Shown: positions 40,101 to 52,100 of the stretch, piece after piece
Layout: the number at the start of each line of letters is the position of its first letter
How positions within the stretch are numbered: position 1 is the first letter of the stretch
Source: Gordionus sp. m RMFG-2023
Taxonomy: Eukaryota > Nematomorpha > Gordioida > Chordodea > Parachordodidae
NCBI RefSeq assembly: GCF_954871325.1
Contig: NC_088778.1
Location: 8,651,743 to 8,715,742 of the forward strand
DNA: 64,000 nt
Reading direction: 5' to 3'
Program-made: the position numbers and the translations under genes
Notes under the pieces: model-generated
What the model saw: only the letters and a program-made list of their open reading frames with translations
Databases searched by the model: none
Told to the model about the DNA's origin: nothing

Positions 40101-43100
40101 AGAGGCTGTGGCGGGATCTAAAGGCAAATTATAAAAGACATGGGGATCGGGATAATATTCATGAATATCTTCTTGAATATAGATATTTTCGAAAATATAG
40201 ATTATTAAATCGTTTTGATGTTTTTATTCATTTTATTAATGATTGTATAAATTTTAATATTTAATTCTTTATACAAATTTTAGAAAAAATTATTCATATT
40301 AAGTTTGTATAGAAGGAATCATATTAAGTTTGTATAGAAGGAATCATATTATATTTACGCTTCCATACATGAGTTTCATCAATTTCAATAACGTGGCCAG
40401 GCCCCCCGATCTTTGAATGATTCGAGGCTATATGGAATCCACATACCTTTTGAAATTTTTTAAACCTATATAAGTGAAGTAAAAAACCATATTATACTTT
40501 AGATTACCATCTTGAAATTGCCTTCTTATCATAATCTAACTCTTTCGAAGCAGTTAAAATTTTATAACGGTAAAAATAATTTTGTTTAATATTTTTTAAA
40601 GAATTGGTACTTATGTACAAGTACACTAGTCTTAAAAATCTCCCAACATCATGAATTCCTTCAAAAATGGAATCTAAAAATTCGTCATTTATGATATATA
40701 TATATATTAATATTACCTTTCCATATTGAATACGATCTACGACACCTACTGCATCGATATCGTAAACTCTTATTGTTTTTTTCAACCCGCATTACGGAAT
40801 TGCAACAGGTATGTTGTATTCCAGGCGGTATAAATTGATTATTTCGACAAAAATCATAAGCTTTCTCATCATTTTGAGTATAAACACCAACTTCAAAAAT
40901 ATTCATTTTAAAAAAAATGGAAGGAATTATATAATATATATTGGAACTAAAAAAAAGGAACCAAAAAAAGATTTAAACCAAAAAAAAATTAAAAATGGAA
41001 AGTTTCGTCTACCAAAAATCTTACCCCTAGCCTTCCCCCTTATTTGCCCCCATCACTTCCTTTTAATAATTGTACGAATTTTAAATTTTAGAAAAAATTA
41101 TTTTAAAATATCTTAAATAAAAAAAGATATATTAATTTAAAAATATCTTAAATAAAAAAAGATATATTATTTTTTTTTTCTTTCTTCCAATCAAAATTAT
41201 ATCCGTTAATATATTTTTTTTTGTGTTTTCTCCCTTTCAAAGCCATCTCATGGTTAACTCTTGTTGTCAAGTATGCTTAAAAATAGTTTCGCTTAATTTA
41301 AATGGCGTGTTTAGGAAACATGGTTCACCCGTGTGCCACAATTCTGGAAAATTTCCCCTCTCTTACGGCCCAGATCCTTTAATTAACGCTCCTCACTCGT
41401 ATGACCCCAGTCCACCTTGTTCCTCAGGCTCTGTTGATTTATTCCTTAATTCGCATAAGCCTCCAGTTCTTTCTAGGATCCCTATAGCCGCCCGAGAGTC
41501 TATCTCAAGGTTCCTCACGTCACTTATAAATAATTTGAATTCGGATTTCTCCTCACTACCCTTATGGTTAGACCTGGTTAGTTTTTGTTTTCGAGTCCTA
41601 GTTAAACCCAAAAATAAAATAAATAACTTATCTGCCTTAATTAAGGAAAAAGTTTCGATGAATTTTCTTCTTCTTACGCTTTAAACCCCAACTCCTTCCG
41701 TCACAAATTGATCTCCGAAAAATTAGATCTTGGAGATATTAGCGATGCGGCCCGAATATTGTCTTCCGATGACTCTATTTCACCTATCAACGTTACCATA
41801 AAACAACTTCTTGAAAAACATCCACCCGCATGCCTCCTCCCCTATTCCCTTTACCTGTGACGAAGTACTTAAGTGCTTAAAGTCCTTTAAAAAAGGGACG
41901 AGAGGTGGGTTGGACGGCTTCAGACCTGGTTTCTTTGTGGAGCTAATTCAATGCTCTGATAGTGGTTTCATCGACCCTTTGTTGAAAGCATTAACCGAAC
42001 TGTGCAATAATATCCTCGTACGCGAAGTTCCCCTTTGCATTCGTCCTATTATTTTTGGCGCCCGTCTTGTCTCCTTGACCAAACCGGATGGCGGCGTTAG
42101 ACCCATAGCCATAGGGTCATTCTTTCGTCGTTTAGTCGCCAAGGCTATTGTAAATAGGATTCGGCCTAAGGCCAGTTCCTTCTTATTTCCTTCACAGTTA
42201 GGATTTGGAGTGAGAGGTGGGTGTGAAGTGGCCTCACATGTTGCGCGTATTTTTATAAATACTGAGGCCGATAAGGTTTTCTGCAAGTTAGACTTCAGAA
42301 ATGCCTTCAACACCATCCATAGGAGGGCATTCTTACCATCTTTTTTACACCATTTCCCAAAATATGGGAATTTCCTTAATTCCTGTTATGGATTCCCTTC
42401 GTTACTCAAATTCGGGGAATTTTCCATATCCTCCGAAGAGGGGATACAGCAAGGTGATCCTCTAGGCCCCCTGCTCTTTACTATTGGGATTCATGATTTG
42501 ATCAAAAATTTAAAGTCTAATTTCCAATTAGACCTTAATTTATGGTATCTCGACGATGGCTCTTTTGGCGTTTCTTTATCCAATGTTATGTGGGCCATAG
42601 AGTACGTTGAAATGGAAGCCTCGAAAATTGGTCTTTCCCTAAATAGGAAAAAGTGTGAAATTTCCTCCCTCAACAATAAGGATTTTATTCCTCCCTTAGA
42701 TTTTACAATCATTCCGCACGAGGAACTCTGTCTTTTAGGTTCCCCTATCGGTTTTTCAACCTCCTTTTGTCAAAAAACTTTTGACGATTTGATCCAGTCC
42801 CTTTCCAATTCACTCAAGAATCTTCCTCATCTCCCCAAGCATCAGTTCTTCTTTCTCACCAAAAAATGTCTTTTTCTACCTAAATTCTTACATTTATTTA
42901 AATCTTCCACCGTTTTCCAGTACAATACTCTCCTTAAGGTCTTCGAATTAAAATTTAAACATTTTATCGAATCCCTTTTAGGCTTAAATTTTTCCGATTT
43001 CAATTGGTCCCTCGCCTCTATGCCCGCTTACCGGGGTGGACTGGGATTGTCACCCCCCTTCCTTATGGCAATTGCGTGTTTTCTTTCATCTCGAATATCC

Positions 43101-46100
43101 TTCGCCGATTCTATTTCCTCGCTTATCGAGTTGGACAATCCCCTTCTATCTTCAGCTAAACAAGAGTGGCTTACTCTAATCACCCAAGGCTCCGAGCAGC
43201 CAATTTCCTGTCATCTAAAGAGCTTCCTGGTCCCTATGCTTCAATGCTCGTTTGAAAAACTTTGTATTCCTGAGCTAACTAACCTTCAACTGCTCAGAAA
43301 CGCAAAAAAAAACTCTAACGGCCATGAATGGCTAGACGCGATTCCGAGTGGTAAAAAGGAAACGTTACTCACAGACGATGAGTTTCAAACTGCCATTGGC
43401 CATAGGCTTGGTTGCTTTATCCCTTATGTGGACACCTGTGCTGCCTGTCACAAACAGGTTGATCCTTTCTCTAGACATTGTTTCTCGTGCCTCAAAGTCA
43501 GTGGCCGTTTCCTGAGGCACGACAACCTTAATAGGTTAATCGGCAAAGCCTTGATTTCGGCCGGTTTCCCCAATAGCTTGGAGCCATTGGGTCTCCTAAA
43601 TGCTGACGGTAAGCGCCCTGACGGCATGTCTTTAACGTCTTGGCACGGCGGCAAAAGACTTGTCTGGGACGTCTCTTGTGTTACCTCCTTTCCGGCTAAC
43701 GGAAATACCGACCCATTGGAACTACAAGAAACCAATAAGATTAATAAATATAGATTCCTCCCTAACTCTTTTATATTTATTCCCCTAATTTTTAGCGTCC
43801 TTGGAAACCCCGGTCCCCAATCCCTAAAGTTCTTAAATCAATTGGGTAGAAGAATTTCGTTAAGGACAGGGGTTAAAAACGAGTCCCTATCTCTTAAACA
43901 AAAAGTCCAATTTGAAATCCTAAAGGGGAACTACAAATGTTTCTTCGAAACACTCCCATTTCCCTCCTAGTTTATCAAATATAGTCATTTGTTTTATATT
44001 AAAAACTTTTTTGTTAATTATATATATATTTTGCATCGCAACTATATCTAGATTTTAACCACAAAAAAAAATATTTTTTCGTTATAATTAAACGTTTATG
44101 TTTTAATATATATATATATTTTTTTTCCGAGTATGTATTATGTATAATTTAATAGAATATTAATTGTAGCTATATTATTATATTTAAAAAAAAACTATTA
44201 TTGCAAATAATAAATCATATTTCAAATATATTATATTATATTTTATTTGTAACTTTTATTTTATATAAAAGGTTGTTTTATTGAGATTTAAAAATATCTT
44301 AAATAAAAAAATTAACCAATAAGAAAATGAACCAATCATAAAAAAATAACATAAAAACAATAGCTTTCATAAAAAAATTACATAAAAAAAAATCGCATAA
44401 AAAAATAACAAAAAATCGCATAAAAAAATAACAAAAAATAACATTAAAAAATAACAAAAATAATTGCCCCTGAAAAGGTACCCTAACCAATATATCTATA
44501 TTTTTAGTTCATATATTAATAATTACTTGGGGTAGTTATTTGAGCATTTTAATTCCAATAAATTTGAAGGTTAATTAGGATTCAAAAAAAATTTTCCTTT
44601 AATAGTTCATGATTTTTTTATTCCGGTCATTCTTGATGGGTTATCAACTAGTATATAAATAAAGGATTATTTATAGCCGAGCTAGATTTCTAAGCCGAGC
44701 GATATATAGTAAAAAATGATTTATTATGTCATTAGTCGAGAGACATTTCTCAGCCAAGCGATATTTAGTAATAAATGATTTATTATGTGGTTAGCCGAGC
44801 GTCATTTTTCAGCCGAGCAATATTTAGTAATAAAATAATTTATAGTGGTTAGCCAAGCGACATTTCTCATCCGAGCGATATTTAGTAATAAAATGATTTA
44901 TTATGTGGTTAGCCGAGCGATATTTCCAGCCGAGCGATAAATAGACCCACCCTTTTACAATATATTTTTATTGTTATTTAATATTTTACATATAATTTTT
45001 AATATATTTTTAAACCATGTTATATCATTTAAAATTGAAAATTCTTATTTGTTTTTTTAAATATATTTCATTTTCATATCTTATATAATTTTATTTATAA
45101 ATTGAAACCGTTTTTAAATAAAATTATTCGCAAAAGAAAAATAAAAAAAATTTTTTTTGATTATGGGGGAGGCGGGTTTCAACCCCAACCCCCCCCCCCC
45201 CCCTTGTCTATGCCACTAAGAACATTAGATGCCATGAGTTTGTCTAGGTTCATAATGAGAACATGAAGATGATTAACTTAATTTTGTAAATCATATGACA
45301 GTTTTAATTGAGGAGTTCCTCCGAGTAATATATATAATATACATGAACCTGGTAAATAACATGATAATTTATTTCATTTAATTACTAAGAATTAACATTT
45401 TTTATATAATTTTTTTTTTAAAAATCTAAAAATAAATAAGCGCTATAACCCTATATAGTTCTTAATTCGTAATATATTAATATAAAAAAAAGATTTTTTT
45501 TCTTAAATAGAAATTTCTACCGTAGATATTGTATGTAAAGAATAAAAATATGTTCAAATTAGTGTTGTTAAACAGCTTGATTTGAGCCAATTTTTAGCTA
45601 ACTTAATCGTTTAATCCTAGACCTCGAGATTTAGCTAATACATGTACAAACCTTTGTTCAGACTTGCGTAATATATTTTTGGAAAAAATATTGAGTTAGC
45701 CCTTTTTAAAAATCGGTTTAAAACGGCCGTCTAACAACACTATTTCCAATATTTTGGAAAATTTGCTCTATTTATTTTTGCCTTTAATTTTTTTATAGCT
45801 AATATAACCATACTCAAAAATATGAATTTAACCTCGCTACAATCTTCCATGACTATCCGATTAGCGACCAACACGTGCAGTTTCGAAGATTTGCTGCTAT
45901 GAATACGCAATTGTCGGGATATAAGATATATTTCGCTGTCGTAACAGTCCTCGATGAACGCCGAGGTTAAGATTGGTCCGGTTTTAATCGTGCAATTCCT
46001 TATATTGCTCAATTTCAGGTTAGGGATGGTGTGAAAAATAAAGATTTGACAATTTTTGATGTTTTCTACAATTAAATTAACATTCCGAGTTTGATTTTGA

Positions 46101-49100
46101 TCTAGATTTATAACGACATTTTCGAGATTTTTCAGAACTACTGGTTTTTTATCACATAACTCTTGCGATTTAGGATCAATTTTCATCAGGATGAGCGATG
46201 AGTCGTCGATGGTGTTTGAGGAATCTCTATACAAGCTAGAAGGATTTATGGCAGCGTCTATGGTATCTAGCTTTAAATCCAACGGCAAAATGTTGATAAC
46301 ATCCAATTCTTTGGTGATTTGAGTAATAAATTTGCGATAGCTTATAATCTTTAAATTAGTTTACATTTGCTTTAACAATTAAAATGGCATATATTATTTT
46401 CATAATATTCTTATCCTGGAGTTAATTTGTGCAACTGAAATTACTGGGGTTTTTTCTCATAAATGTTATTGCGGCTTTAACAGACCGGGTTAAATTATAT
46501 CGAAAAAATTGTTTTTACTTTTTCAAAATTAGAATTCTTTTTTTGAAAAATTTGAATATCGACCAAAAAACAATATTTTTGTCTTCATTTTTGAAAACGA
46601 ATGAAACTTCGTATAATATTTATATAACATCCAACTTATAGTAATTATAGCTCTTTAAAGCTCTAGCCTAAAATGTATCCGGAGTTTTGAGCTCTCGAAG
46701 TCTAATACAGGTATCATCCTGGTTTTAGTAATCTAATATTATCCGATAAATTTTTAATCTAAATTTATTGCAGCCCTTAAAATTCTTTTTAAGAAAATAT
46801 AAAAGTTAAAACTTCAGTGTCGATGTATTTCCGATAAAACAACTATGAGATATTTTGAACTAGCCTTATTTTTAGAAGACAAAACTGACCTGTGATTATG
46901 TACATTACTATATATTTAAATTTAAGTAAAAATTAGAATTGAAGAAATAAAAATATATCATTTCCTTTATTTATAATTTTAGGAATAAAAACACCAAAGA
47001 TAGATGGTGCTATATTTTAATAATTATTATTTCCGATGAATTATTATTAGTGCTCTAAGGTAACTTTGGTAAAAGTAACGTGGTTACAAGATGGGCCTTT
47101 TTTTAATTTCTTTTTTTTTGAGTAATGGTAATGCAAAATGTTACTCGTTATTAAATTTTTCTATTAAAAAATATAAAAAGAGTAGATTGTATTTTTATAT
47201 ATATTATATAACTTTAAAATTTTATAAATAATTTAAGCCGAGTTTTTAATTCAAATCAACCGCTAAAGTCCTTCATTTTTATTTTATATTTGGTGTTAAA
47301 TTTTATACAGTCAAGATTGTTAATCTAATATTGAATCAATCAGTGTATGTTATTTTATATTCTCTATTATTATTTTGTTGTATTCCATATCAAATCAACT
47401 GAAGATTCAACCCGACCCTCTTCGATTTTTTTTAAAATTTGCATGATGGTAGTATATACACTAACTAGCAATAATATAACATTTTAATTCACAACTCAGC
47501 TTACTTCATGAGATATGGCCATCTTTAGAAACGCGAAAAGTTCAAAATACACCATATTTAATTTTAAATATATCAAAAAGTAATTAAACTAAAGGTATAA
47601 TTTAAACTTTATTAAATAACTCTAGAATAGCCCTTTAATATGATATAAAATTTATTATATTAAAAATAATTTTATTACCAAAAACCGGAAATAGAAAACC
47701 GGAAATGGTTATAAAATAAAAATTGCCCTTTTTTTTCTTTCAAAATTTTTTAACAAATAGACATTATATATCTTAATATTTGTACAAAATCCTAGATTGG
47801 GACCATTACTGGGCCAATAGTTATTACGCTTTAAATATAAATAGTATGGCTTAAATTCTATATTATACGAAATGAGTAATTATTTTTTTAACAAAAGTGA
47901 TAATATTTGTGAATAATAGTATTATAACTGAAATCCGAACCCCATCTTAAGATTTATATTCCCCCCCCCAAAAAAAAAAAATTTCATCTTAAATTCGAGA
48001 TTTTTGACCTGGCTATTCTATGAGTGAATTATCTAGATTATTTTCTTTGCCGGATAAAAAATAATCTTTGTGATCGTCAGAAATATATTTTCATAAAGAT
48101 TATTTTCTACTTATAATTAATTATCAAATAAAATAATTATCATAAAAATCAAATTCAATTCCAACAGCAACAGCCGTCATTTTTATTGATTAATTTTATA
48201 AAGCCATTTTTCTAAGAAAATAAATTATCGGTATTCATTATCCAATTTATTTTTAATTTAAAATAATTATTTAAAATTAATAGCTATCTTTTATTCCTTA
48301 CCAAAAAAATTTAAATGTCTAGAAAAGTTATTTCTATTCCAGTAAAGTGCTGTAATCCCTTTAAAATAAAATCTTATTCAGTAAGTTACGATCTTAGAAA
48401 TGTTTTACAATGGATGATAGAAGTGAATTCTAGCTTATCAATTAATCAAAAAATTTGTAGCTCTTGCCGGAAATTAAAAAAATATTCAACAAATCTGATC
48501 TCACCTTTTACTTCTACGATCCCGATCACATTACCTTCTATTTCTAATTTACCTTCTACCTCAACTATTAATGAAACATTTAGCGATTCTGAACCTGATC
48601 AACCATGCAATAATCCCGACTCTTATGCAGATTTTAATACTTCAATTTCAACTTTAAATGAAACTGCCATTTTTAGGGGAGACACCTATTAAAAAGAAAA
48701 GGTTAAATGAAAAAAAAATATCTTGTAAATAAATTTTTGAAAATTCAGGGAAAAATTAAAAAAGTTTTTAAAATAAATTTAGAGGATCAAGCAAAAAAAG
48801 ATGAAGCCGAAATCATAAATCAACTGAAAGAAAAATTTGCTACAAGTTCTCGCAATGAAAATACAAATTTTAACAGTTTTACCAAAATCTTGGACTCTTG
48901 ATAAAATTGAAAAGGAATTTTCAACCACAAATTTTATGGCCCGGACAGCTAAACAATTAGTTGAAGAAAAGGGTGTTTTGTCAAACCCAAAAATCATAAA
49001 TTAAATATCTTAATTCCTCATGCATTTATTTCTTCGGAACAATCTTCATTTTTTAAGTCATTAAAATCGAATTTAAAGGATGGGGAATATCTAATAATAT

Positions 49101-52100
49101 CCGATTTTGCAGAGAACTACGCTTTTGTAGTTCAAGATCACGCTAAAGGCTTCCATTGGACTAATAATCAGGCAACACTTCATCCATTTATGATTTATTA
49201 CTGCGAAAGCGGTACCATCAAACATATAAGTTACGTAGTTATATCAGATTGTCTAAAACACAATATTTGTTCCTTTTATTTATTTCAAATAAATTTAATT
49301 CAATTCTTGAAAGAAACATTTGATAAGATTTCAATAATTTATTATTTTTCTGATGAAGCCGTTACCCAGTATAAGAACAAAAAAAACTTTGTAAACCTCT
49401 ACAACCATTATAATGATTTTGGGATCAAGGCAGAATGGCATTTTTTTGCAACTGCACATGGCAAAACTCCTTGTGATAGTTTAGGGGGAATTACAAAGAA
49501 GTTTGCTGCTAGAGCAAGCCTGCAACGTCCTTATGAAAATCATATATTAACTCCTATGAATTTATATAATTATGCGAGAATTAATATCCCGGGTATTAAT
49601 TATACATTTGTCAGCAACGTTGAATATTTAAGAATGGAAACCAATCTCGAAAATAGATTTTTAACGGCCAAACTAATTCCCGGGACACAAAAATATCATT
49701 TATTTATTCCAATGGAAGGAAAAATGAAAGTCAAACGTTATTCTAATACATTAGATAATTTAAAGTATGATATTATTTAATTTAATATGTTTATAACAAT
49801 ATTAATTTTCCATTTGATATTCATGTAATATAAATAATTAGCTAAATAAAGTTATAAATATTTTTACAATTATTTTCTCTCTAAAATAAAATCGCTAAAC
49901 TTATATGTTAAATATGACATAATGTCTACTAGTGGGCTCACAGCCCGAAACATTATAAAAAAAATATAATCGGTCCGATCATAAAGGAATTTTCTTTTTA
50001 TTTGTTTCGTAAATTATACTATATATTTGGTATAATTTAGGATTTAAGCCATACTATTTATATTTAAAGCGTAATAACTATTGGCCCAGTAATGGTCCCA
50101 ATCTAAAATTTTGTACAAATATTAAGAAATATAATGTCTATTTGTAAAAAAAATTTGAAAGAAAAAAAAAGAGCAGTTTTTATTTTATAGCTATTTCCGG
50201 TTTTCTATTTCCGGTTTTTGGTAATAGACTTTTTTATTAATAAAATAATTTTTATATCTTATTAAAGGGCTATTCTAGAGCTACTTAATAAAATTTAAAT
50301 CATGCCTTCAGCTTAATCACTTTTTGAGATATTTAAAATTAAATATACAGTATTTTGGAATTTTCGCGTTTCTAAAGATGGCCATATCTCATGAAGTAAG
50401 CCAATTTGAAAAGTAAAATTTTACATTTTTATTAGTTAGTGTATATACTACCAACATACAAATTTTTAAAAAAATCGAAGGGGGTCGGGTTGAGAATCGA
50501 CTTTTTTTGGTTGATTTAATATGGAATACAACATATGTTAATAGTACTTATTCTTCAAATGAAGATGATTTAATTCTGCCCTCACCCCAATATGAAACAT
50601 GTTATTACACCGATAAAGAAAATTAATGGCCCTAAGTGTAGATGTGCCCTAATTCAAATATTTGAACCTCGATGTGAAGCTCAAATCTAAAAAAGCACAT
50701 AAAAGTATAGATTGTGTTATAGATGAAAAAAAAATTATGAGGTTATGAATGAAGATTCTAGTGAAGATGATCTATAAGATGTTTTTGAAAAATCATTTTT
50801 AAAATATTTATAATAAATTCCCCCCATTAAAATTTTTTTTAACTAAATTTAACAACCTCCCATCCTCTGCACCAGTTGAATGTGTGTTTAGCACAGAGAG
50901 CGCTGTGTTGACGATAATCACTCGCTCTTGTTTATTTGTTCAAAACCTAAAAATAAATAAATTAATTATTACAAAATGAACTTATCCTATTATATTTTAT
51001 TTTTTAATATCTATGTGGGAAAAAAATGAAAGGAAAATTTATTTATATTTAGTATTTGTAACTTGTTACTTTTTTTGAATAGCGAATAACGCGTTCTTTT
51101 TTTCACAAGATAACGGGTAACGGTAAAGTGTTCTTTTTTTTGAACGTAAAAAGTAAAGCGTTTTTTTTGTGAAGTAATTATTACAACACAAATAATCATT
51201 ATACAAAAATACGCTTAAATATAGCAGAAACCTGCAGAGTAGGCATCTTAATCTTTCTCCGGCCTTTATGAAAATGATATATTTTGGCCTGGAGAACCAA
51301 ATTTAAAAAAAAAAATATTTCTGGGCCTTAGGAATTAAATTGATGTCAAAAAATTGAGGAAGCTCGAAAAATAAGGTTTTGCATAGGATTCCCCATTAAA
51401 CGGGGCCATTTTATTAGATGAGGTGGCCACATTCATGGCCCCAGTTGCATCCTATAAATTTATTTATTAGAAATATGATCGTTGCTAGGGAAAGGATTTG
51501 AATCCTCGTACTTTGGGTAAAACTTATTGATAATAATCTTTAACAAGAATACAAATAATGGATAATCATATTTGAAACATATTTTGGGCATTGATGAATG
51601 AGAGATAGATAGTCAGAAAATTATAATAGGTGTTTAAAATATTGAATTTATAAAAAAAAAAGTTATTTTACATAATAGTGGATATATATTTGTTACATAT
51701 ATGATTATTTATAAGGCTGTGTCCTAAATATCAAAAATATAAATTAATTTTTAACATAAGCTATTTTTAATGTAGAAAATAAAATAGTGTTCTAAATCAT
51801 TTCTAGTCATTTACAAAAATTTATCATTTTTTTTAAATAAATTTTAATAAAATTTTGCTTAAAATTTATAAATTTGTGTAATTTTTATGAAAAAGCTAAT
51901 AAGTAATAAATATTAAAGTATTTGTTGGCATTGCAATTTTCGTATTTTATTTTCGTTTTTCTATATTTTAATTTTTGCAAAACTTAAAAAAAAATTAATA
52001 GAAGATTTGGATATGTGTTATAATTTTATTAATTTGCAAAAATATAGAAATTTTGAGGTTTTTACAAAATATTTAGAACACTGCTAATATAAATTCCCTG

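Larger units (their letters stand above)
38838..44494. mobile_element. Palindromic Merlin-type transposon 38844-44488, split by a LINE
   Basis: The outer ends are GGTTAGGGTACCTTTTCAGG at 38844 and its exact inverse ending at 44488. The left arm runs 38844-39764 (about 920 bp). Its inverted partner is 40349-41115 plus 44290-44488, interrupted by the LINE. The central loop is 39765-40348. The arms look roughly 98 percent identical by eye. The flanking hexamers AATATA match (38838-38843 and 44489-44494), but Merlin normally makes 8-9 bp duplications, so this may be chance. The transposase is of the Merlin/IS1016 type. Confidence 0.65.
36872..44976. mobile_element. Foldback-like element 36895-44948 with tandem-repeat inverted ends
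   Basis: Both ends begin GGGTCTATTTATCGCTCGGC and continue as tandem units of roughly 60 bp built from CGCTCGGCTAACCACATA, AATCATTTTATTACTAAA and TGAGAAATGTCGCTCGGC. The left arm is 36895-37064; the right arm, inverted and longer, is 44675-44948. A 23-bp direct repeat lies directly against the left arm (36872-36894) and five bases outside the right arm (44954-44976). Inverted ends made of short tandem repeats are the layout of foldback elements. The 1.8 kb at 37065-38843 shows no ORF that I trust. The Merlin-type element occupies the rest. Confidence 0.6.
35026..45226. mobile_element. hAT-type element 35034-45218 with perfect 8-bp target duplication
   Basis: The left end at 35034 reads TAGTGGCGTAGCCAGG. 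The right end, read inward from 45218, is TAGTGGCATAGACAAGG. Both are followed by G-rich runs. The flanking octamers AGAACATT (35026-35033 and 45219-45226) are identical. TIRs of this type with 8-bp duplications are diagnostic of hAT. Without the nested insertion the element is about 2 kb (35034-36871 plus 44977-45218) and contains no hAT transposase, so it is non-autonomous. Its left part carries a family B repeat and the unidentified frame at 36216. Confidence 0.75.
28144..45832 (-). other. TBCC intron 2 (17.7 kb), filled with nested transposons
   Basis: Lies between donor GAG/GTTAAA (45833) and acceptor TTAG/CTAGAA (28143). From high to low coordinate it holds a family A MITE, the right edge of the hAT-bounded nest (35034-45218), a short remnant of an older repeat, the Ginger-like element (29137-34690) and another copy of the older repeat. 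None disrupts the splice sites. The intron is nearly twenty times the length of the whole TBCC coding sequence. Confidence 0.75.
47049..51189 (+). mobile_element. hAT remnant interrupted by the 47376-50533 transposon
   Basis: The right part (50560-51189) has the hAT dimerisation motif NLPSSAPVECVFSTESAVL at about 50855-50915 followed by GTAACG/CGTTAC-rich sequence and the end TTACAACAC. The left piece (47049-47375) starts AGTGCTCTAAGGTAAC and is also rich in GTAACG words, as expected of the opposite hAT end. Same family as 26200-26762. No clean target duplication was found, so the left limit is tentative. Confidence 0.5.

Noticed and set aside
41393-43735. Minus-strand frames of 72-122 codons across the LINE
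   Set aside because: They are shadows of the plus-strand reverse transcriptase ORF and have no domain of their own.
44299-44490. Minus-strand 63-codon frame rich in Phe
   Set aside because: It lies in the AT-rich outer arm of the Merlin-type palindrome, and the same sequence is present inverted at 38844-39012.
51480-51545. Possible second tRNA-like sequence (GGATTTGAATCC word)
   Set aside because: Only the B-box-like palindrome is present; no A box or stems could be drawn.
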